DNA from: Brachyhypopomus gauderio
Lineage: Eukaryota; Chordata; Actinopteri; Gymnotiformes; Hypopomidae
Assembly (NCBI RefSeq): GCF_052324685.1
Contig: NC_135221.1
Location: 24,028,592 to 24,092,591, forward strand
Direction of reading: 5' to 3'
Length of the DNA: 64,000 nucleotides
Each line of letters starts with the position of its first letter. Within the stretch, counting starts at the first letter, position 1. The notes beneath the pieces are model-generated. The model worked only from the letters and a program-made list of their open reading frames with translations. It ran no database searches and was not told the DNA's origin. The position numbers and the translations under genes are program-made. Shown piece after piece: positions 1 through 11,498 of the stretch.

Positions 1-500
1 TTTTGCAATTAATTTGTTTTATTGCTCATTATATCCTTGATACTTCCCAGAAGCTATTTACAGAATGTTTTCTGACACCTATAAGTAGATTTTTTTAATT
101 GTTATTGCCTGTCATTCTGGTTTAGAATGTTTTTAAGGATAGGGTTACTTAATACCAACCAGTTTTTCCTCGTACTTTGCAGTTACTGCCATTCACTTGA
201 AAACAGAGCCTTAACAGGCCATTTAATAGATTTAAAGACTAAACATTACTGTGGTCACTACTGGTGGATCTTTAGATTCTTTGGATTGTTTCCAAAAGCA
301 TTGTAGTGCTCAAGTCATCTTGAATGAGGGAGAGAGTGTTCATCATGCCACTGAATGATTATCTTTTTATTACAGTTATTTTGAGAAACAGAGCCCTGAC
401 CATAAGTCCTCATTGGCATTTGACCTTTTGGTTAAATGTATCTGTCAAATGTCTTTTAAAAGTTATAGACCTCTTCGGTCTCACATGCGTTGCAAGATGA
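1..500. other. AT-rich intergenic sequence, nothing recognised
   Basis: No coding exon, known repeat end or tandem structure was recognised here. Confidence 0.5.
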
Positions 501-502
501 CT

Positions 503-810
503 GTGTAGTTGACAGGACAAATGTTTATTTATTAAGAAATAGTTAAACACAAGATGGGATTTGGATCAAAACAACTATTGACACAGACAGGAATGACACA
601 CACACTTAAATATACAAACAGAAACAAGGCACAAGTGCAACACATCACGTTATCAAGATGAGGGAAAAGTGACATGAGTGACAACAACGAACACACCCAC
701 CAATGCTCACACATGTGAACAGATGCACACGGACATAGGTGAACATAATAAAATATAAAAACATAGGGCCTTCAGACAACCCACGTTTCTGCTTTACGTC
801 AGCTGTCAAC
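503..810 (-). mobile_element. possible LTR-like fragment, minus strand
   Basis: Read on the minus strand it has a TATTTAAG box followed about 90 bases later by AATAAATAAA and an end in GTCAACTACA, the layout of a short fish LTR. Similar layouts occur at 32100-32345 and 55670-56010. No target-site duplication was found. 811-1380 shows only similar low-complexity sequence. Confidence 0.25.
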
Positions 811-1380
811 ACAACTGGGGGAGGAATTCAGTGTTGAGCAGTTGATTAAGGGCTAGGGCTAAAAAAGTGTCATTTAAGACTGGTCTAGGGAGCATTGAAC
901 TAGAGCTTGCAATTGGTCCATGGGAAGTCCGCCCATGTACACACCCACTAATGGCACATAACTAATAGTTATGCAATTAGGCTTTTACATTGCATTGTGT
1001 TAGAGTGAAAATTCACCTGCTACTGAGAATCATGTTAATGTGTTAAGAATACTAGAAAAGTCCTCATTGTGACAGTTTTAGGTAATAAGGAACAAGGAAA
1101 CAAAGTATATATTTCCTTATAGTCCCACCTAACAGATAAAGGAGTTTTTCATTGCCTTTGTCTCGCTCACGGTGGGCACGGGCCGACATTTTTAAAGTTT
1201 TTTTTGACAAAACCTATCATAAAAAATAACACTGTCACAGTGGTGAGAGAGAGGAAGTGGTCCTTTATACACCTATAATAAGAACACTTATTAACACAAC
1301 AAGACATGGTGACAAATACAGCAACAGGACAGGAGGACAAGATGAAAACAAAAGAGACCTTGAATACAAGAGACCATATA

Positions 1381-2330
1381 CAGGTGCATCTCAATTAATT
1401 AGAATAATCAAAAAAGTAAATTTATTTTAGTAATTCAATACAAAAAGTGAAACATATATTACAGGTATCACCAAATGGCGGACCGCGGTCCGGATCCGGA
1501 CCCGAACGCGGTACGGTCCGGACCCAATCACATTCCTGATTAACTGGATACGGACCCAAATGCCAAAAAAATTTTAACGGGAGACTATACTTTAAACCGG
1601 AGAATTTATTTAGACGAGTGTTACTTAGACGAGTGTTATTTAGACGAGTGTTACGTTCACCACCCATTGGAGTGTTACGTTGCCCCCCCACCCCCCCCGC
1701 TCAACAACTTTCGTTCGCCACCGCGGACCCGGACCTAAGGTCTGAGCTATCTGCCAAAAATGGACCGCGGAAAGATTTAATTGATTACCCCTGATATATT
1801 ATAGATTCATGATAAAGAGTGATCTATTTCAAGTGTTTATTTCTGTTAATGTTGATGATTATGGCTTACAGCCAATGAAAAGCCAAAATCATTATCTCAG
1901 AAAATTAGAATATTATATAAGACCATATATATATTATATATCAATACTTGGTCAGGGCTCCTTGTGCACGAATTACTGCATCAATGTGTATTGTGGCGTG
2001 GAGGTGATCAGCCTGTATCACTGCTGAGGTGTTATGGAAGCCCAGGTTGCTTTGATAGCACCTTCAGCTCGTCTGCATTATTGGGTCTGGTGTCTCATAT
2101 TCCTCTTGACAATACCCCATAGATTATGTATGGGGTTTAGGTCAGACAAGTTTGCTGGACAAACACAGTGATACTGTGGTTATTAAACCAGGTTTTGGTA
2201 CTATGGCAATGTGGACAGGTGCCAAGTCCTGCTGGAAAATTAAATTTCCATCTCAAAAATGCTTGTTGGCAGAAGGAAGCATAAAGTGCTCAAAAATTTC
2301 CTGGTAGATGAGCTAATCTGGCCTAGTATA
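1381..2330 (-). mobile_element. Tc1/mariner-type transposon relic
   Basis: Begins with the fish repeat end CAGGTGCATCTCAATTAATT at a TA. 1900-2330 holds the decayed reverse complement of a Tc1-like transposase C-terminus (NLWGIVKR-type and KATWASIT-type remnants in broken frames). The right end is lost near 2330. A hAT element is inserted at 1462-1793. The same end reappears at 63974-64000. Confidence 0.7.
1462..1793. mobile_element. non-autonomous hAT-type element with 8-bp target duplication
   Basis: Flanked on both sides by ATATATTA (1454-1461 and 1794-1801), and placed inside the Tc1 relic, which reads continuously once it is removed. Ends are CAGGTATCACCA and, in reverse, CAGGGGTAATCA. 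The interior is GC-rich with CCGGACC-type palindromes and a poly-C tract at 1683-1698. No coding capacity. Confidence 0.7.
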
Positions 2331-2365
2331 TATATAACCAAGGATGTATTAATTAACCAATTAAC

Positions 2366-4110
2366 CAAGTCAAAGTACATTTTATTTATATAGCACTTTT
2401 TTCAACATGTGTTGTCACCAAGCATCTTTACAATCGTATGGGTCCTGATCCCTAATGAGCAAGCCAGAGGCGACAGTGGCAAGGAAAAACTCCCTAAAAT
2501 CAGGGTTGCCAACTTTTGATGTTCGCTTGGAATGAGATTTTAACCTGGAGGCGAGTGTAAATTGTTGGGGGGGGGGGGGGGGTTTAAAATGGACACAAAT
2601 TAAGTATTATATCGCGATCTGTCGATCGCCGGTGGTTGGCGTCAGAGCCAACTAGTAACTCATTGAATCATATATGTGGATCAGAGGTAAATAAACTGGA
2701 TTTTTTTTTCGGCATGAGATATCGCAAGTATGGCGTGAGAGCTTGTGAAAACGGTCAAATGCGTGTGTCTCACGCTCAATGCGTGAGAGTTGGCAACCCT
2801 GCTAAAATGGCAGGGATTAGGAAGAAACCTTAGGAGGACCAAGACTCAAAAGTGAACCCATCCTCCATTGGGCGGCCCACTAGCAGAAGTCCATATTTAT
2901 AGTTCAAATATAGTTCAATAGTTATAGTTATAGTTCTAATTCCAGGCCAAGTAATCACAGTCCCTTCAGTGCAGATGGTGAGCCTCCGGTAGGAGCTAGC
3001 ATCAGCACATCCTCTTGCAGCAATGGCACATCCAACCATGACATAGTACATCCACTGGCAAGCCAGACCATCTCCTAGGTGCTTGTATGGAATTGTCTTT
3101 GGTAGAAGCATGAAACCAAGATATAAAATACAGGTTGAGTATGTGAGCATCAATTTAGACAACTATTGATTTAAACAGACATACATAGCTCACGTGCCCG
3201 TGATTAGCAGGCTTATATATAGCAGTATAACTAAAGGGAGGGACCTGGAGGTGACCACAGTTGCTTTCCACCCAAATCATTGTCACAACTAGAGTGATCA
3301 CAAGACATAGCTGTATGACAGCATCAACATCTCAGATTACCAGAAGACTCAATGACTGCCCCCCCCCCCCCCCCCCCCCCCCCGCTCCACACCTTTATGT
3401 GTAGAATATTAACTGAAGGCTTGATTAAATAGTCTAGATTTAAAGATAAAAGATGTTTAAAGGAACTATGTCTGAATCTCAGAGCGGAGCTGGAAGGATA
3501 TTTCATAACTGAGGGGCTTTAAAGGAGAAAACTCTGCCTCTGTCTGTAGTCTTATTAATTTTTGGAAAGAGAAATCCTGAATTTTGACAGAAGCCAAAAT
3601 GGGTTATATTATGCAATGAGTTTACTCAGATATTGTGGAGCAAGACCATTTAACACCTTATAGTGCTTGATCTCTTATGCCAATGAGTGTCTCCAGCCTA
3701 TTCAGTAGAATGTTGTGATCAATGTTGTCAAAAGGTCTAACAGTATAAGAAAAGAAATGTGTCCTTTATCAGAGGATATTAAGAGATCATTAACTACTTT
3801 AGTCAACAGAGTGAGTTGTGAAGAAACTACATTCTCTACAGTTTTGGTAATGAATGACAGATTAGAGATTGGCTTGTAGTAGGACTGGTCATGGGGTCTA
3901 AGACCAGATTTTTAAAGTAGTGGCTTAACGACTGCAAGTTTAAATGAATTGGGGATGTAGCCTAGACTGAGAGAAGAGTTAAATGTAGTGGACAAAGGTT
4001 TGATACTAATAGGCAGTAATTCTTTGAGGGATAGTATCTAGTATACATGTGGATGGTTTGGAAGAATTTATGAAGCAATTAAGCTCCTCCCGACCCACTG
4101 GGTAAAGACA
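2366..4110 (-). mobile_element. old CR1/L2-type LINE, 3' part
   Basis: Diverged match to the 3' half of the LINE at 24360-28165: tail with TTTATTTATATAGCAC, the GCGACAGTGGCAAGGAAAAACTCC block, the CCATCCTCCATTGGGCGGCC block, then decayed reverse-transcriptase sequence to about 4110. It is interrupted by a MITE at 2501-2801 and carries a poly-C tract at 3360-3383. Confidence 0.7.
2501..2801. mobile_element. MITE with perfect CAGGGTTGCCAAC inverted ends
   Basis: The terminal inverted repeats are perfect over 13 bases (CAGGGTTGCCAAC). The target CTAAAAT is duplicated at 2494-2500 and 2802-2808. Internal poly-G tract at about 2566-2583. Related to the element at 56088-56368. Confidence 0.75.
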
Positions 4111-4950
4111 TGATCCAAGCAAACAAATCCTGCATCCCCCACGCGAACATCACATCATGTCACTCCTACACAATTAAAATGAGTAAATGGAATGTAGCTA
4201 GTGTAGCTATTAGTGATATATGATGCTTGCTGGGGCATAGTTTTTGAGACAAAACATTTCCACAGTATAAACAGAATGGAGAAACATTCTGTTGAGTGAA
4301 GGATGTGGCAGTTAATACATTATATAGTGATGAGTCCAGTGGGTGTGCTGTAAGCTCTGCTGTCACCATGATCGAGAAGTGCTTGTTCAGGTGCTTCCTA
4401 CGCATCTTTGCATGACGCAAGAGGTGTGGGCATATAAGATTATCATGGCTGTTTAAAATGGTTTAAAGTTTCACGGAAACTTGTACTCTTGAGAACCCAC
4501 CTGGTATTTGAGATTTGCAATAAATTCAACAGAATGCCTGAAAGCAAAGGTTTCAGGTAAGGTAAGGTTAGAAGGCCAAACCACATGAAACACGTGGACA
4601 AGTATAAAACAAAGTATTGTGTTACATAATAGCAAATCTGCTACGGTTAACCAGTGTCCATGGCTATTAAACACTCTCAGAAATATAAATGCTGAAAACA
4701 CCCTTTCTCTTCCTCAGGAGCCTTCCAGGAAAGAATGTCTAGAGGAAGTAGTTGGACCCGTGAGCCTACTTAGCAATGACAAATTGGTAATGTACTGGAA
4801 AAATAAATGTTACAGGCTGCAATTAGCCTAGTTAAAATTTTATTTGTTTCCAATTATTATTAAATAATGTGTGACGTAATGTTACATTTCTACAACATAA
4901 AATCTTATTATTCAGTACTAATACCTTCAAGTACCTTCATGTTATGACTA
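4111..4950. other. intergenic sequence, nothing recognised
   Basis: Unique-looking AT-rich DNA. Open frames here are short and without family resemblance or splice support. Confidence 0.4.
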
Positions 4951-4952
4951 GA

Positions 4953-5120
4953 GGTGTCAATTCCAGGTTCAGAGATTAAAAGTCCTCACCAGGATTTTGC
5001 TCAGGCTTCCTGGATTGTGTTGATTCCACAAATTTTACCTGGATTGCTAATTAGAAAATCTAGCAAGCTTGAGCAAAATCCTGGTGAGGACTTTTAATCT
5101 CTGAACCTGGAATTGACACC
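4953..5120. mobile_element. foldback element: perfect 50-bp inverted repeat
   Basis: Arms 4953-5002 and 5071-5120 are exact reverse complements over 50 bases, with a 68-base loop. The flanks suggest a TA or CTAG target duplication (CTAG at 4948-4951 and 5122-5125). Probably a MITE. 5121-5580 beyond it is AT-rich with nothing recognised. Confidence 0.65.
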
Positions 5121-5585
5121 ACTAGTTATGACAACAAATGCTTAAAACACTTTAATACTATTGAAGATACGTTTAAGGTACTATTGATATTGTGGTATTA
5201 CAATTTTAGGGGTGTACAATATTAATTCTGTTAATTAATTCTTAATATTATTTTAATTAATAATTTTAATTAAATACTGCCTGTTAAAGAATTACATACA
5301 AACACAGTAAGGCTCTAGTGTTTGTGGGATTTGGAATTTGTCATTGCATGGGTGCATGGATAATAGGGCGCATTATAAAGACTGTTATCAATCCAATAAA
5401 GCACACTGTAAGTTTTATAATAAGAAAGTAGATCTTAAAGAAATGTTGGGCTATGGTATCATGTGAATACAGAAAACATTTGGAAAGTTTTTGCAATGCT
5501 TCTGTTTGGCCTCTTTACTGGATTTTGGAGCAGAAACTAGGAAATACCTTGACAAAGTGTATTTTACCGGAGCTACATACTTCCC

Positions 5586-5621
5586 CTACCCACACCCACA
5601 CACACCCACACACACCCATAC

Positions 5622-5699
<78 letters not shown>

Positions 5700-5777
5700 A
5701 CACACACACACATCCATACACATACATACATACACACACCCATGCACACACACACACACACACACCCACACGCACCC

Positions 5778-5848
<71 letters not shown>
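5586..5848. repeat. (CA)n microsatellite with CCCACA/CATACA variants
   Basis: About 260 bases of near-pure CA on the plus strand. The open frames of Thr-His or Val-Cys repeats here on both strands are artefacts of it. Confidence 0.95.
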
Positions 5849-5852
<4 letters not shown>

Positions 5853-5865
5853 CTGGCTTACTTAC

Positions 5866-5962
5866 CTCACACACTGGTGTAGTACTTGGTGCAGTCCTCT
5901 CCTGGATCTCCCTCACCATGACTGCAAGGTCATCTTTGGCAAAATTCATAACATCTGCACCT
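5866..5962 (-). other. orphan exon candidate
   Basis: On the minus strand, an open stretch (VMNFAKDDLAVMVREIQERT and onward) is bounded by a consensus donor (GAG|GTAAGTAAG) and an acceptor (CAAACAG|GTGCAG). It sits between two CA/GT arrays. I do not recognise the family and see no partner exons, so it may be a gene relic. Confidence 0.3.
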
Positions 5963-5968
5963 GTTTGT

Positions 5969-5969
5969 G

Positions 5970-6020
<51 letters not shown>
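5969..6020. repeat. (GT)n microsatellite
   Basis: About 26 GT units on the plus strand. Confidence 0.95.
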
Positions 6021-6023
<3 letters not shown>

Positions 6024-6079
6024 AGTGTATGAGAGTGTGTTGTGTGTGTCTTGGTATCAGCAAAAAGATCCCACAGTAA

Positions 6080-7830
6080 AGTAACCATTGTCCTCTTCAA
6101 TTCATTCATGCATAAGAGCTTTGACCGCATCCCGAGGGAGGCCGGAGACATTGAGTCTGAGTGGGCTTTGTTCTGCGCCTTCATTATCAATGCAGCAGAC
6201 TGGAGCTGTGGCTGCAAGGTTGTCGGTGCCTGTCGTGGCGGCAATCCCTGAACTCGGTGGAGGACACCTCGGGTAAGGGAGGCCATCATGCTGAAGAAAG
6301 AGTCCTATTGGGCCTAGTTGGCTTGTGGGACTCTGGAGGCAGCTGATGGGTACAGGAGGGTGAAGCGGATTGCGGTCCTAGAGGGTACATGGGAGTTTGC
6401 TCATCCAGTCCACATGTGCTTTGTTGAAATGGAGAAGGCATTCGACCGTGTTCCTCAGGGATTCCTCTGGGGGGTGCTCCGGGACTATAGGGTACTGGGC
6501 CCGCTGCTCCGGGACTATAGGGTACTGGGCCCGCTGCTCCGGGAGTATAGGGTACTGGGCCCGCTGCTCCGGGACTATAGGGTACTGGGCCCGCTGCTCC
6601 GGGAGTATAGGGTACTGGGCCTGCTGCTCCAGGAGTATAGGGTACGGGGCCCACTGCTCCGGGAGTATAGGGTACTGGGCCCGCTGCTCCGGGAGTATAG
6701 GGTACTGGGCCCGCTGCTCCGGGAGTATAGGGTACTGGGCCCACTGCTCCGGGAGTATAGGGTACTGGGCCCGCTGCTTCGGGAGTATAGGGTACTGGGC
6801 CCGCTGCTCCGGGAGTATAGGGTACTGGGCCCGCTGCTCCGGGAGTATAGGGTACTGGGCCCACTGCTCCGGGAGTATAGGGTACTGGGCCCGCTGCTTC
6901 GGGAGTATAGGGTACTGGGCCCACTGCTCCGGGAGTATAGGGTACTGGGCCTACTGCTCCGGGAGTATAGGGTACGGGGTCCACTGCTCCGGGAGTATAG
7001 GGTACTGGGCCCGGTGCTACAGGCTATCCAGTCCCTGTACAAACGGAGCAGTAGCTTGGTTCGCATGGCCGGCAGTAAGTCAGACTGGTTCCTGGTGGGA
7101 GTTGGACTCCACCAGGGCTGCCCTTTGTCACCGATTCCGTTCATAACTTTTATGGACAGAATTTTTGGCATAGCCAAGTAGTGGAGGGAGTTTGGTTTGG
7201 TGGCCTCAGGATCCCACGTCTCCTTTTTGCAGATGATGTGGTCCTGTTGGCATCATCGGGCCGAGACGTACAGCTCTCACTGTATCAGTTTGCAGCTGAG
7301 TGCGAGAAGGCCAGGATGAGAATCAGCACCTCTAAAACTGAGAGGGAGCTGAACCAAAAGGCAAAGCTCTCGATTTACTGGTCAATCTACTTTCCGACTC
7401 TTACCTATGGTCACCAGCTCTGGGTAGCGACTGAAAGAATGAGTTCGCGAATACAAGTGGCTGAAATGAGTTTTCTCCACAGGGTGTTTGGGCTCTGCCT
7501 TAGAGATAAGGTAAGGAGCGCGGTCATCTGGCTCGGAGTAGAGTCGCTACTCCTCCATGTAGAAAGGAGATAGTTGAGGTGGTGTGGGCATCTGGTCCGG
7601 ATGCCACCTGGATGTTCAACTGGCTGGAGACCTCGGGGACGACCCAGGACACGCTGGAGAGATTATATTTCGCGGCTGGTCTGGGAACTCCTCGGCATCC
7701 CCCCAGACGTGCTAGAAAATGTGGCTGGGGGAATGAAACCTGTGCCTCTTTGTTTATGCTACTGCCCCCGCGACTCAGACCCGGATTAGTGGATGAGAAT
7801 AGATGGATATATGAATGGATGAATGGACTA
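6080..7830 (+). mobile_element. decayed non-LTR retrotransposon (LINE)
   Basis: Plus-strand fragments in order: a linker-type region (6110-6380), EKAFDRVPQGFLWGVLR (from about 6428), a block expanded into a 30-bp repeat, then SLVRMAGSKSDWF and QGCPLSP, the reverse-transcriptase core LLFADDVVLLASSGRD (near 7220), and a C-terminal RRWCGHLVRMPPG and GRPRTRWRDY part (7575-7680). It ends in TGGATGAATGG-type tail repeats. Frameshifts and an internal deletion before the core show it is dead. Clade not assigned. Confidence 0.85.
6475..7020. repeat. 30-bp minisatellite inside LINE reverse-transcriptase codons
   Basis: Eighteen tandem units of GGGAGTATAGGGTACTGGGC plus CCGCTGCTCC, in phase with the LINE frame, so the encoded ten residues REYRVLGPLL repeat. 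Because the unit is a multiple of three, several other frames are open too. Confidence 0.95.
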
Positions 7831-7889
7831 TTGTTGCTGCTGCCACTCCCCCTTGTTGGCTTTCCTTCCGTTATCTGTATCATCTGTTT

Positions 7890-8255
7890 CTTATTGTCCC
7901 CCCTTGTTGCCTCATCACTTTTGTGTTTTGTCGGTAGTTAGATCGTCACAGGTCCTGTCATCTGTCTCCTCCCTCCCTGTCAATCTTCTTTCGTGTTTCC
8001 CTTTAGCTCCACCTCTGTCTATTTTGTTAGTCTTAGTAATCTGTCACGCTTCCTTGTTTGTTAACCCACCCTCATTCATTATGTTCAGCTGTTTCTTCTT
8101 CTGTTTAGTTTGATTTGTTTGGTATTTAGGTCTGGTGATTGAACACGTAGTTGCTCTCTGTACGTGTTCATGTGTATTTGTTTGTCAGTGTCGTGTTAAT
8201 AAATGTTCTGCGTTGTGCACCACTCTCTCTGCTTCTCCTCCATCACCACGTGACA
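7890..8255 (+). mobile_element. possible LTR-like sequence
   Basis: Pyrimidine-rich block with AATAAA (near 8200) and an end in CACGTGACA. No matching target duplication was found, so its limits are uncertain. 8256-8650 is AT-rich 3' flank of acod1. Confidence 0.25.
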
Positions 8256-8650
8256 ATATAGACAGTAGGGTTTATAACATTTTAATTTTTTATGAATACA
8301 ATCATATCATTAATATAGTTCCCTAGCATATTGCTAACACAGAATAAAATAATTTCATATTATAGTCATATTTTACAGTACTCTCTGTGCTACTGCTCCT
8401 CATTTGCCATCTTTTCATAGAGACAGACATTTACAATCATCTCACTGTCTTTATATTTTTATTGTCAAGTCAATATATTATTGTCAAGTCTGATTGTTCT
8501 GCATAGACAGATTATAAATAAGTAAATAAGTAAGGTCTTCATTCATTCTAAAAACTCATGAGGAAAACAGAATATCCAATATACATATATTCAATGAATA
8601 TTCAATATTAGATACAATAATATCAAAAGAGGATGCTCTGAGTAAGCATG

Positions 8651-11456
8651 CTACTGTAGCGGAACAAGCAGTGGTTTGCAGTTAGCCAGGTACTCTAGAC
8701 CCTCCACTGCCTCCAAAAGTCTATCTACCTTCTCAGGGGCCAGGACAGTGCTGGCGTTATTGCGGAACTTCTTGTGAAGGCTCTCATTGCTGAGTGGGTT
8801 CCTCCAGTGACCGTAGAAGGTGTCGCAGCGGCCCCACAGGACATCCCCGGTCGCCAGCGTGACCTGCACCTCTCCGTACATTCGATCGAAACTGGCCGGG
8901 TTGTCGTGTGGATGCTCCACCCGTACACGGCTGAGCAGCACATGTAGCTCAGGCCGCATGAGTGCCTTAGGCTGAAAGGATGAGACTGTCACCTCCCCGT
9001 CCAGCAGGGCGGTGCAGGCGTTGAACTGGAATGAGTGGCGTGCTTGGTGCTCTGACTCTGGAAATGGTCGGTTAATGTACTTGGAGTGTGGGACACTGAG
9101 CAGGATGTCTCTGACCGAGCTTGGGTTGATATTGCCTCCGGAGAGGCCCGTTAGAGCCTTGTGGACAGTGCCTGCAGCGTCGGCCACCCAGTGCATGCCG
9201 AGGTGGGCAGGGAATCGTTTGAACGCCACGTCCTGCTCTTCCAGCAGGAAGCGGTGTTCATCTTCGGGTGATCCAAGAGGGTGTGGCATATAGTCTTCAA
9301 AGAACGCACCGAAGCCAGCGACCCCGGGTACAGTGTCGAGGATCAGGGGACTTGCCTCCAGCCCACGAGAAGCCAACAGGGCAGCTTCGAGACCCAGACG
9401 AGAGGCATTGCCAATGTGGAGGGGTTTTGACTGAGTGGCTGCATTTGCCATGGGAGCACCTGCTAAGGAGGCAGCAATGGCCAAGGCATTACTGCACTGA
9501 GAATGGTCCAGGGAGAGAAGACTGGCACAGGCAGCAGCACTACCCATAGTGCCTACGACAGTAGGTGGGTGGAACCTTAGAGAAGAAATACAACAGGAAC
9601 TCAGCCTCTTGAATTTCAGATCATAATTTTAAACCTAAATACTAAATCAGTACATGATTGTGATGTGTGAAGTGCTGAGGTTTTAAATCCCTTTGGAACT
9701 TCCATCTAATGACATTCTAAAGGCAATACAGTATAATTTCTTGTGAGGGTATCATTTTGTGTAATGACCTATTAACCTCTGACCACTGGTATCTTCAAGG
9801 CATTATTGAACAAATGGGTTCTGTTTAAAAGCATTTAGTGGAAATAACAAATTATAAGTCATTTCATCCATACTAAGTCAAAATAAGAGTGAAAGGTCCA
9901 ATAAGTATAATTATAAACAGAAGTGGTTTTGTCCAAATGAGTTGCGCAAATGAGTTCATAGTAACTTCCTCTGTGTCTAAATCCAGCAGGGGAAAGCTCT
10001 ACCACCTCTGTGTTTGTTAGGAAAATACCCATGTTGTTTGCCACAGAAGCTGTCCTGTTGAGACCTTTCTGACAACTTTAATTAGATTCAGCCCTATGTT
10101 AGAACCGAGGTAGACTGTTTTGACAAAGCAATCTTTCGTTCTCCCTCATTTGGGTGGAGTCAAAAAGAAGACTGTGTGTGGGAAGCAACTCTCACCTCTT
10201 GGGAATGTTGAGAGCCTCATTAGAGAATCTCAACAGCCTTCCCTGGATCTCAATGCCTACATTGAAAGCGACCAGGAAGTCCAGCCCGCTTGGCTTGCTG
10301 TTGCTGGGTAACATGTCACTAATGGCGAGTAGGGCTGGGATCACTGCTCCAGAGGGGTGTGTAGCAGGGTGCCAGGTGTCATCAAAGTCCATGGAGTGAG
10401 CCTGAGGAAGACCAGCTACTTCAGACGTGGAGCATAACCTTTACTCATTGGGTCGATTAAACGTTGTTCGACTCTGCTGTTCTGGGATAGTGGCTCTACT
10501 TGTGGTCCAGACATAATTCCATCAGAGAAATCAAGATATAACTCTTACCTGTCTTACTTAGATACATACACGTGTAATACTTACCTCCAGGAAAATATGT
10601 GAAGTCCAAATAACAATCACATAACCTACAAGACCCTTATATTTGTCACTCAAACTGGTGTACGATGACATACTTTACTATTGAGAATGAATACATTCTA
10701 GACACACATTGTATAATTTGTTGATTGTGTATTTCTGGGGAAAAGAAATTATGGCATAGAGATAGCATAGCCATAGTCTTTGTAACACTAAACACTGTAT
10801 CTAAACAAGCAAACAAACATAACAACAAATAAATAAATAAATAGATATGCCCTCTGTAAATACTTACTGCTACTCCATTGACAAAGGCAGCAAGGGTTGG
10901 AGAGAACCTGGTTCCACTTCGCCCATACACAAAGCTGATATCATCAGGGGCGTACATGTGCTTTGGGATGAAGTAAAAAAGTGGTCAGTCTCTCACTGTA
11001 GTACATTAATACACTACACACACACACACACACACACATACTGCATGTGTCAGCACAGCAGCAGCAGCCTAGGAAAAGACTGTGTAAAGTCTGTGTGTAA
11101 GTGCTGTGCACATGGGAGAAAAAGCAACTAGATGATATATTATCACTAGTCTAGATGATATTTTATCACTAGTCTAGATGATTATAGTCTTAGTGGGGGT
11201 GAAGTGTGCTCTGTAAAGACCAGGCCATTATGCTTTATATAAACTCCGTCCCGGTAAAGTTCCATTTGGTGCTGTATGTTTGCTGTTCGAAGTATTAAGT
11301 AGTTAAGTAGACTTTCCCTCTACTCAGAAGTATACAGAAATAAATCAGGTGTGGCAACAAGCTTCTGTGCTTCTGTAACTCTGTGCCAGTTAATTTTTAA
11401 TAATTGCCTAGTGTTATATTTAATGGACTATTACAGTAAGAGAAATGAAGAGTAGT

Positions 11457-11498
<42 letters not shown>

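Noticed and set aside
5453-6079. Long open frames of Thr-His or Val-Cys repeats
   Set aside because: Pure consequence of CA/GT microsatellites, open on both strands.
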